From: Rhodococcus sp. (in: high G+C Gram-positive bacteria) | GTDB lineage: Bacteria; Actinomycetota; Actinomycetes; Mycobacteriales; Mycobacteriaceae | Assembly: GCA_012515885.1 (NCBI GenBank) | Contig: JAAYXN010000298.1 | Span: 1 to 6,531 of the forward strand | DNA length: 6,531 nucleotides | Direction of reading: 5' to 3' | In this document: piece by piece, positions 1 through 4,698 of the stretch | Numbering within the stretch: position 1 is the stretch's first letter | How the letters are laid out: the number at the start of each line of letters is the position of its first letter | The notes under the pieces: generated by a model | Told to the model about the DNA's origin: nothing | Seen by the model: the letters and a program-made list of their open reading frames with translations, nothing else | Database searches by the model: none | Made by a program: the position numbers and the translations under genes

Positions 1-14
1 CACAAAAAAATCAA

Positions 15-29
15 TCTTGTGGCACAAGA
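15..29 (-). repeat. Perfect hairpin in the rrn leader
   Basis: Seven-base arms (TCTTGTG / CACAAGA) flank a single base. The hairpin lies between boxA and a T-rich tract, where pre-16S processing structures usually occur. It could be part of the leader fold; a one-base loop would open to a larger loop in RNA. A role is inferred only from position. Confidence 0.5.
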
Positions 30-53
30 AATCCAAAACACACTATCGAGTTC

Positions 54-63
54 TCAAAGAACA
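54..63 (-). promoter_or_regulatory. boxA antitermination element of the rrn leader
   Basis: TGTTCTTTGA on the minus strand matches the classic boxA (as in Bacillus rrn leaders), and it is followed directly by GAACT as in mycobacterial leaders. In RNA this site binds NusB/NusE and helps RNA polymerase read through the untranslated rRNA operon. It is the strongest single piece of evidence that an rRNA gene set lies just left of the window. Confidence 0.85.
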
Positions 64-156
64 CACACCCACCAGCACCAACCAGGCACAACCCAGCCGA
101 ACTCCAGCAGACATCTGAAATTATCTTGCAGCCGTCCATCTCTGGGCGACCTTTCC

Positions 157-186
157 AGCCTAGCACCGCGATTCCGAGACTTGCAA
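157..186 (-). promoter_or_regulatory. rrn promoter P2 (proximal), sigma-70 type
   Basis: TTGCAA (181-186) and TAGGCT (157-162) are 18 bases apart on the minus strand. The -10 and its downstream context (TAGGCTGG) closely resemble the TAGACTGG of mycobacterial rrn promoters, as I remember them. Transcription should start near 150, about 90 bases before boxA. Tandem rrn promoters are common in this order. Confidence 0.7.
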
Positions 187-322
187 ATCGTTGGATTCCG
201 TTGGGTTTCCGTTGACTTTCAGATCCCGGCCGGCGGCCGGTCCCACGGAGCACTTCCGCGACTTGCATCGCGGTGATTTTCTCCGGGGATTTCGTCGCGG
301 GCTTGCCGCTCCGACTCGAAGA

Positions 323-351
323 AAGTTACGCACACAAACACCGAAGGTCAA
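323..351 (-). promoter_or_regulatory. rrn promoter P1 (upstream), sigma-70 type
   Basis: On the minus strand TTGACC (346-351) and TAACTT (323-328) are separated by 17 bases, a near-consensus housekeeping sigma-factor pair. Transcription would begin around 316 and run leftwards through boxA. The position, upstream of the rrn leader and downstream of the hydrolase stop codon, suits an rRNA promoter. The start site is inferred, not visible. Confidence 0.62.
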
Positions 352-517
352 ATCCGCAGGTCAGCGGGTTGAACTCCGAGGACTTTCCGCTACGTTCCCA
401 TCGATACCTCGCCACGGCAGCCGAGCGCCCTTGTCATCACAGTGACGTAACTGGGCACTGTTTCCGTGAAAACTCTCCGACGAAGTGCGCAGGAGGCGTC
501 GCAGGTTGAGCTCGTCC

Positions 518-531
518 GTGGTTGCCACCAC
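518..531. repeat. Small hairpin just after the hydrolase stop codon
   Basis: Arms GTGGT / ACCAC of five bases flank a four-base loop, two bases beyond the stop codon of the hydrolase gene. No T run follows on the minus strand, so it is at best a weak terminator. A real terminator would separate hydrolase mRNA from rrn transcription. Confidence 0.25.
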
Positions 532-532
532 A

Positions 533-1303
533 TCAGTTCAGAGCAGCGACCACACGTTCCAGCGCCTCCCGGGTGTAGAGCATGAGCACGTGCTCGGCCC
601 ATCCCTGCAGGCGAAGATTCGTGGCGCCCTCGAGTCTCTGGGCCCGGACAGGCGTGGTGAACTCATCCCACCTGGGGCTGATGACGGTGTAGTGAACCCC
701 GTCCGCGGTGTCCCCGTCTCGGTAGAGCTCCGTGAGGAGATCCGAGCCGACCGCCTGTTCGGCGATGTTGGCACCGACCAGTCGTGCACCGAGCCGAGGC
801 GCTCCGGGCACACGCAACAATCCGTTGAAGGTGGTTCCGTGCACCGTCGGCGCCAATCCGACGAAGTGACTGACGCGGGCGGCCCCGTCACATCGAAGCA
901 GGTAGTACTGGGCCACCAGCGCTCCGAACGAATGCCCCACGAGCGCAACCGACTCCGCGCCTGTAGCTGAGATGACCCGGTCAACGAAGTCGTTCAGTTC
1001 TTCAGCGCAGCGCGCGGTATGACCCACCCCGGGAAGGCCGTCGCCGCGGCCACGGGGCCGAGCGAGCCAGCCCTGGCCGTGCCGGCCGTAGTCGAAGGTG
1101 AATACCCGGAACCCCGACTGGCTCAGCAGGGGCGCGAGAGTGAACCAGCTCGTCGCACTGTCCATCGCCATACCGTGGATCGCGATCACCACGCGTCCGG
1201 AAGCATTCGAATCGTCCCACTGGTTCGATCCAGGCGGATCACTGTGCTTACGGCCGTAACGATGTGCCGCGATGGCGTTGAAGCGAATCGGTCCCTGGTT
1301 CAC
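533..1303 (-). CDS. Alpha/beta-hydrolase, lipase class 2/EstA-like, probably N-terminally shortened
   Basis: This 256-residue protein should hydrolyse ester or acyl-lipid substrates. Visible landmarks are the oxyanion-hole segment IHG (42-44), the nucleophile elbow GHSFG (123-127, Ser125), the SPRWDEFTTPV segment with the likely acid Asp213, and His238 in WAEHVLM. Their order fits the actinobacterial class-2 lipases, which also share the upstream PPGSNQW stretch (24-30). The family is usually near 300 residues and exported, but no signal peptide is visible here. The GTG start is the first possible one: a TAG lies in frame four codons upstream, and only a weak AAGG-type ribosome site is present. 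The remains of an IS3 transposase end about 20 bases upstream, so the original 5' end may have been lost; the protein would then stay cytoplasmic or not be made. The rrn promoters lie downstream on the same strand. The exact substrate is unknown. Confidence 0.85.
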   Translation of the reverse strand: MNQGPIRFNAIAAHRYGRKHSDPPGSNQWDDSNASGRVVIAIHGMAMDSATSWFTLAPLLSQSGFRVFTFDYGRHGQGWLARPRGRGDGLPGVGHTARCAEELNDFVDRVISATGAESVALVGHSFGALVAQYYLLRCDGAARVSHFVGLAPTVHGTTFNGLLRVPGAPRLGARLVGANIAEQAVGSDLLTELYRDGDTADGVHYTVISPRWDEFTTPVRAQRLEGATNLRLQGWAEHVLMLYTREALERVVAALN

Positions 1304-1325
1304 GCTCGGAGCCTATGCCTTCGGA

Positions 1326-1651
1326 CTCGGGGCTGTCGCGGTGCGCACCGAACAACGCGTTCACCCGATAGATCCTCACGAGCTCGGTGACGATCACCCG
1401 TGCGGCGAGCCATGTAGTAGGGCTGGCAGGCGAGCTTCAGGGCCCGGCAGACTCGCCTGCGACAAGTTGGCCGCGGCTATCGGCCTGCGCTTGATGCCGT
1501 CCTCGACATCGACTTGCTTGAACCAGTTCGCGAGCAGGACTCACTGATGCCGAAGTCTGCGGCGATCTGCTTGAGCTGCTGGCCCGACTCGCGGTCGCAG
1601 GGCCACGCGGACGACGTCGTAACGGAACTCGCGGGAGTAGGGCTTAGGCAT
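1326..1651 (-). pseudogene. Degenerate IS3-family element (orfA/orfB transposase remnants)
   Basis: Pieces of an IS3-family transposase can be read on the minus strand by switching frame. They appear in this order: MPKPYSREFRYDVVRVA (orfA start), then RESGQQLKQIAADFGISES, then ANWFKQVDVEDGIK (helix-turn-helix of orfA). Next come AAANLSQASLPG (orfA C-terminus) and RALKLACQPYY, followed by WLAARVIVTELVRIYRVNAL and FGAHRDSPE (start of orfB). At least three frameshifts are needed. About 40 residues of the orfA leucine-zipper region, the first part of orfB and the whole DDE catalytic core are missing, so it cannot be active. The orfA start is supported by GGAAGGA eight bases upstream. The family assignment rests on remembered family sequence. 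Similarity fades around 1326, just before the hydrolase start, and the outer IS end there is not identifiable. Confidence 0.85.
1426..1460. repeat. Inverted repeat inside the IS3 relic
   Basis: GCAGGCGAG (1426-1434) and CTCGCCTGC (1452-1460) are perfect nine-base arms around a 17-base loop. The repeat sits where the orfA C-terminal remnant meets the orfB remnant, i.e. at the internal deletion. It may be a scar or cause of that deletion rather than a functional site. Confidence 0.5.
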
Positions 1652-1669
1652 GGTGCTCATCCTTCCAAC

Positions 1670-1685
1670 GGTGCCTCCCGGCACC
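1670..1685. repeat. Hairpin upstream of the IS3 orfA remnant
   Basis: GGTGCC and GGCACC form a perfect six-base stem around TCCC, just upstream of the GGAAGGA ribosome site of orfA. It probably belongs to the upstream region of the old IS, whose terminal inverted repeat should lie between here and about 1740; I could not delimit it. Confidence 0.4.
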
Positions 1686-1754
1686 ACAGCAGATGTCACG
1701 TATGCGTGCAGCACTCCCGCATGCGTCCAAATCATGCTTGCTCACGCCACAAAT

Positions 1755-1772
1755 GCAGACCCTGAGGTCTGC
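1755..1772. terminator. Perfect 7-bp hairpin, possible terminator
   Basis: GCAGACC (1755-1761), loop CTGA, GGTCTGC (1766-1772) form a perfect GC-rich stem. On the minus strand it is followed by ATTTGTGG, which is only mildly T-rich. That gives a possible factor-independent or bidirectional terminator for transcription heading into the IS3 relic. On the plus strand no T run follows. It could instead be an operator upstream of the gene at 1956. Confidence 0.4.
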
Positions 1773-1942
1773 GCGACTTCCCTGACCATCGACGAGTGAA
1801 CGCAGCCCGATGGAACGACACCGGGCTTCCGCGGATAGTCAAAGTCTTGCGATTGACGCCACCCATACGGTGTGATTGAAGTCACCTTCGCATCGGGCTC
1901 TGCCAGGTAGACGGGATCTGACCCGCCGCGCGGAGGTCGACT

Positions 1943-1949
1943 GGAAGGA
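1943..1949 (+). promoter_or_regulatory. Strong ribosome-binding site of the secreted-protein gene
   Basis: GGAAGGA ends six bases before the ATG at 1956 and is complementary to the 3' end of 16S rRNA. It decides the long start with the extended Arg-rich n-region rather than the internal ATG at 2031. Confidence 0.75.
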
Positions 1950-1955
1950 TCCCCG

Positions 1956-2867
1956 ATGCCCAGTTCACGACGCCTTCTCGTACTCCCCCGCGCACTCCGC
2001 GACCACCACCGACGGCACCGCTCCGGGGCGATGGCCGCATTCTCACTCCTGACGGTCGGCTTCCTTGCGCTCACCGGAGTCCCGACCGCCCACGCCGAAC
2101 CGGGAGCCAACACCGGGTTCGCGCTTCCGTTCTCCGGTGCCCCGGCCTTCGAGTACGTCGCACCAACCAAGACGACTGCTCCCAGCAAGATCAACCAACC
2201 CCTCGGGCAGAAGGCCGCCGACGCGCTCGCGGCGCGGATCGGCCTGCATCGCTCAGACGCGTTGTCGCCGAAGCAGGCTCGCGACCTGGTCAGCGGTCGC
2301 GGCGTGGGCGGCGATCGGCAAGCCGCCAAGACCATCGACGCTTCCATCGCGATCCTCACCAACACGGTCGGCCGTCCGATGTTGTCCAAGATCAACGGGC
2401 AGGTGGTCCCGTCGGTGCTCGGCAGTTACGGCGTGTATGTCAACACCCGCGGCCAACTGCAGAGTCCCGCGAACGCAGACGCACCGACCCGCAAGGTCAA
2501 CACGTTGATCGCACCGGGCGGATACGTCGGCCAGTGGCTGCGCGCCAACGGCGCGACCCACACCTTGGTCGCGCTCTACCGGTCGGCCTACACGGTCGAG
2601 GTGCCATTCGGCTTCGTCGCGCAGCAGATCTCGGGCGACGGCCAATTGGTCACCAACACCAAGGGCGGCATGAAGACCACGGTCGGCATGTCGATGGCTC
2701 CCCCGCTGTGGATCGTGAACTTCGCGCTGATCTACATCGTGAGTCCCCGCCTCGCCGCGGCGATGCCGGCGTACTGGACGCCAATCCCTCCGGAGGTCGT
2801 GCGGGCGATCGAAGCCAGCCCCACCGGTCAGGTGCCCTATGCCCGCTACCAGCAGTACTTTCGCTGA
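1956..2867 (+). CDS. Secreted protein of unknown family
   Basis: A 303-residue protein I cannot place in a family. The N-terminus is a long Arg/His-rich n-region (residues 1-25), a hydrophobic core (about 26-40) and a signal-peptidase I-like site after Thr-Ala-His-Ala (residue 47). Export through the Sec pathway is therefore likely. The mature part is rich in Ala, Thr and Asn and has no Cys, no lipobox and no catalytic motif I recognise. A second hydrophobic patch (about 249-262, with PPLWIVNF and ALIYIV) could be a buried strand or helix, or a membrane contact. The ATG at 1956 is backed by GGAAGGA six bases upstream; an ATG at residue 26 would give a more ordinary signal peptide but lacks such support. 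It stands alone and converges on lsr2. No clear sigma-70 promoter is visible in 1773-1942. Its role is unknown; a cell-envelope or extracellular role is inferred only from export. Confidence 0.82.
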   Translation: MPSSRRLLVLPRALRDHHRRHRSGAMAAFSLLTVGFLALTGVPTAHAEPGANTGFALPFSGAPAFEYVAPTKTTAPSKINQPLGQKAADALAARIGLHRSDALSPKQARDLVSGRGVGGDRQAAKTIDASIAILTNTVGRPMLSKINGQVVPSVLGSYGVYVNTRGQLQSPANADAPTRKVNTLIAPGGYVGQWLRANGATHTLVALYRSAYTVEVPFGFVAQQISGDGQLVTNTKGGMKTTVGMSMAPPLWIVNFALIYIVSPRLAAAMPAYWTPIPPEVVRAIEASPTGQVPYARYQQYFR

Positions 2868-3050
2868 CCGCAATGAACACGGACCACCGGGCTTCCGGGC
2901 ATCCTCTACCGGGAGTCAGGCGTCCAACATCGAATAGCCGGGACGGGTTCGGCGGCGGCGGACAAGCGACTCCGGCTCGTTCGCTGTCGCTGATCACCAT
3001 CGCAACGCGCCAACCCCGCGGACAGGACCCCGATCGGCGACGGCGTGGAG

Positions 3051-3386
3051 TTATGGGTGCGCGGCCACGAACGCAGCGTGAACGGCCTCGGGGATCCGAC
3101 CTCGCGCCGGCACCACCAGCCCCTCCCTGGCCGCCCATTCCCTCACCCGCCGTGCCGCTCGCCCGGTCGGAGCGACGACCGTCGCGGTGAATGCTCGACC
3201 GTTCGCGGTGACCTGACGTGAGGCTCGCAGGTACGGGGCCATCAGGTCGCGAAACTCCGCCGCCCGCTCTGGGGTGGTGTCGAACTCATACCGACTGCTG
3301 CCAACCGACCAGAGGACCGTCTCGTAATCGTCGATGACCTCACCAGTGAGATCGTCGATGACCTGGAGTCTTTCGATGGCTGCCAT
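3051..3386 (-). CDS. lsr2: Lsr2-family nucleoid-associated DNA-bridging protein
   Basis: This 111-residue protein is an actinobacterial H-NS analogue. It binds A/T-rich DNA in the minor groove, bridges it, and silences horizontally acquired genes. The N-terminal half (about 1-60) matches the Lsr2 oligomerisation domain (acidic VIDD strand, SSRYEFD, PERAAEFRD helix, then YLRASRQV). The C-terminal half (about 76-111) is the DNA-binding domain with VREWAAREG and the key RGR (95-97) in VPARGRIPEAV. The linker is shorter and less Gly/Arg-rich than in mycobacterial Lsr2. Length agrees with the family. The ATG has no good ribosome site, but a TAGCCT -10 lies six bases before it, which would suit a leaderless mRNA. 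A 14-base direct repeat encodes the doubled VIDD near the N-terminus. It stands alone, so it is likely one of several Lsr2 paralogues, perhaps carried on accessory DNA; that last point is inference. Confidence 0.92.
   Translation of the reverse strand: MAAIERLQVIDDLTGEVIDDYETVLWSVGSSRYEFDTTPERAAEFRDLMAPYLRASRQVTANGRAFTATVVAPTGRAARRVREWAAREGLVVPARGRIPEAVHAAFVAAHP
3327..3364. repeat. 14-base direct repeat within lsr2
   Basis: ATCGTCGATGACCT occurs at 3327-3340 and again at 3351-3364, 24 bases (eight codons) apart. On the coding strand it gives the repeated VIDD in VIDDLTGEVIDDYE. It may be a small in-frame duplication; it lies in the first strands of the oligomerisation domain. Confidence 0.7.
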
Positions 3387-3693
3387 AGTGCCAGGCTAAT
3401 CGACGACCTACCGTCGTCGGCCGGCTTACCCGCGGTGTCCAGATGATGCCGCGGCCTCGGCGTTGAGACAGCAGGGCGGACAGGACCGAAGTCGCCAGCC
3501 AGGCTTTCCCGGTCGCAGCGGTACCGCACGACGGCTGGCTCCACCTTTCGGTCAGGCCCTGCCCTATGTCCGCCAGGCTGGACGTTCGGCACCCAATCGG
3601 AATGACCACGTCGCGGTAGTAGTAGTGTAAATCCTCCTGCAGTTTTGTCAGTTCCAATCCACATTGGACTGCAGTTCTCCAAATCATTGTCAA
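3340..3693 (-). CDS. Doubtful hypothetical protein upstream of lsr2
   Basis: This 117-residue frame has no domain I recognise. In its favour, the codons between about 3450 and 3620 end mostly in G or C, as real genes of this genome do, and the segment around LQEDLHYYYRDVVIPIG looks protein-like. Against it, the first 25 codons are A/T-richer, the C-terminal part is low-complexity Arg/His-rich, and it overlaps the lsr2 start by 47 bases in another frame. It may be the remains of a gene or chance. A second overlapping frame (3242-3727) is no better. Confidence 0.2.
   Translation of the reverse strand: MTMIWRTAVQCGLELTKLQEDLHYYYRDVVIPIGCRTSSLADIGQGLTERWSQPSCGTAATGKAWLATSVLSALLSQRRGRGIIWTPRVSRPTTVGRRLAWHYGSHRKTPGHRRSHW
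3387..3398 (-). promoter_or_regulatory. Possible leaderless promoter -10 of lsr2
   Basis: On the minus strand TAGCCT (3393-3398) is followed by six bases and then the A of the lsr2 ATG, the spacing expected if transcription starts at the start codon. There is no Shine-Dalgarno sequence, which agrees with a leaderless transcript. No convincing -35 is seen. Confidence 0.4.
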
Positions 3694-3726
3694 TATCGAA
3701 TTCCAGCGGCGATTGTGAGCAATTCA

Positions 3727-4017
3727 ACTTTCAGGCAGTGTTCCGATCACCTCGACGGTACCGCGCATCAGTACAGACCAGGCCGATACTTCGTCACAGT
3801 AACGAATGACGCGCTAAGGTAGACGGAGGCGAGAGCCGGGCCGGGCCTACGAAACTTCGACGGCAGCGGGTGCCAGGACCCGGTATAGGCGCCATCTTCT
3901 TCTGCTGCAGAACGCACCCGCAGGCAGACATTGTGAATAGTCATCGGATGATTTGCCGAGTCACCATAGGTCGGTGCTCAAATATTCATCACGCTGTCAA
4001 CTCCTAAGAATTCTAGG
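3727..4017. other. Intergenic stretch with no supported gene
   Basis: Between the doubtful frame above and the stop codon of the broken HhH gene, no reading frame with coding character was seen on either strand. Composition is mixed, with A/T-rich patches around 3620-3740 and 3920-4015. It contains the dyad/promoter candidate listed separately and, right after the HhH stop codon, an imperfect palindrome around GAATTC (4003-4017) that could be a weak terminator. Confidence 0.6.
3790..3820 (+). promoter_or_regulatory. 17-base dyad overlapping a possible promoter
   Basis: TTCGTCAC-A-GTAACGAA (3790-3806) is a palindrome with seven of eight matching positions, the size of a typical dimeric-repressor operator. 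It overlaps a possible -35 (TCGTCA, 3791-3796) that is 18 bases from a -10-like TAAGGT (3815-3820). A transcript would start near 3827 and run toward the HhH pseudogene on the opposite strand. No reading frame follows, so this could serve a small RNA or be an orphan site. Confidence 0.4.
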
Positions 4018-4632
4018 TCAGCTCTTGCGTGGTTTGCTCATCGATCGCCAAATGGAATGATCCAAGGCAGAAGCGGTGATGTTCATCTGTTCCCCCACCG
4101 CAACGACCAAGGCCGAAACGTCTGTCGGGCTCAGAGTGCGCCCCACAGCATCCGCGACAAATCGAGTCACGAGAGTGTCAGCTTTGACTCCGTCGTACCC
4201 GAGTAACATCAGGAAATATTCCCATGTAACGGGACCAAGCCCTCGCGTTCCGCAGTAGGCCTGTCGCTGTACGGCCGATTCTCTGTGCACGTCGCTCGCA
4301 TGGTGGACGCCTGCCCCGGCAAGGCGTGAAGCAGCATCGACTATGACCTCAGCCTTGGGTACTCCGCCCGTCTTTTGCCTGTTCCTAAGCACAGCCTCCA
4401 GCCAAACTGAATCAGATGATCCAAGTATCTCAAGATTGTCCCAGCTGGTCCGATTTGATGCCTGCCGATACCGATTCACGGCACCTCGGACTCCAGTTTC
4501 TGCAGAGGTTCCATACACCGACCGAATAGAGAGAACCGCGTCGATCAGCGCGAGATCAACGTTTCCTGGCCATCCTTCTGGCGCTTCAAATAGTTCGGGC
4601 AGATTCGACGCAATATACCGGCTCTTCGTATC
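4018..4632 (-). pseudogene. Broken HhH-GPD-like (endonuclease III-type) protein gene
   Basis: Two frames together encode one protein of about 200 residues. The first frame (4632 to about 4518) reads TKSRYIASNLPELFEAP, EGWPGNVDLALIDAVL and SIRS. After a one-base shift near 4517 it continues as YGTSAETGVRGAVNRY to the TGA at 4018. The second part, read alone, is 166 codons from a GTG at 4518 and contains the helix-hairpin-helix GLGPVTWE and, 15 residues after GPVTW, the Asp of VKADT. These correspond to the HhH and catalytic Asp of the endonuclease III/HhH-GPD superfamily; the Lys used by bifunctional glycosylases is absent. Family proteins I recall carry this N-terminus unbroken, so the shift is a real lesion or a sequencing error. 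The start codon is also missing: the frame runs straight into the end of the IS1634-family element. Likely inactive. The substrate of the family is not established. Confidence 0.82.
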
Positions 4633-4682
4633 TCAGAGTGCGTTGATCCGGTCGGCGAGCTGACCGGATTAACGCACTCTGA
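4633..4682. repeat. Long hairpin at the left IS end (21-base arms)
   Basis: Arms 4633-4653 and 4662-4682 match at 20 of 21 positions around an eight-base loop. It lies 16 bases after the transposase stop codon and contains the terminal repeat in both orientations. It could act as the transposase terminator, as a barrier to transcription between the IS and the HhH gene, and as a doubled binding site for the transposase. Confidence 0.85.
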
Positions 4683-4698
4683 CCTGAGTTGGACCTCC

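Larger units (their letters stand above)
1..322 (-). promoter_or_regulatory. rRNA operon (rrn) leader region, 16S gene off the left edge
   Basis: Read on the minus strand, this stretch has the architecture of an actinobacterial rRNA operon leader. Two promoter-like pairs are followed by a boxA, then by the motif GAGAACTCGATAGTGTG, a small hairpin and a T-rich run leading out of the window. In this group, such an order directly precedes the 16S gene. The leader RNA normally recruits the Nus antitermination complex and supplies one strand of the RNase III processing stem for 16S. No protein gene is convincing here: frames on both strands overlap one another and lack recognisable domains. The 16S gene itself is not in the window, so its presence is inferred from the leader. 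Confidence 0.82.

Noticed and set aside
431..460. TTGTCA and the palindrome TCAC-A-GTGA as a promoter or Crp-type site upstream of rrn
   Set aside because: No -10 at suitable spacing, and the palindrome does not fit the TGTGA-N6-TCACA pattern.
1272..1547. Plus-strand frame starting MALKRIGPWFTLG with a hydrophobic N-terminus
   Set aside because: It is antisense to the hydrolase start and the IS3 relic and shows no family resemblance.
1742..2395. 217-codon minus-strand frame
   Set aside because: Antisense to the secreted-protein gene, no domain, and the plus gene has a ribosome site and signal peptide.
3698..3726. GAATTC followed by ATTGTGAGCAATT, recalling a cloning-vector or lac-operator sequence
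   Set aside because: Only the half-site-like ATTGTGAGC matches; the second half and any flanking vector sequence are absent, so chance is more likely.
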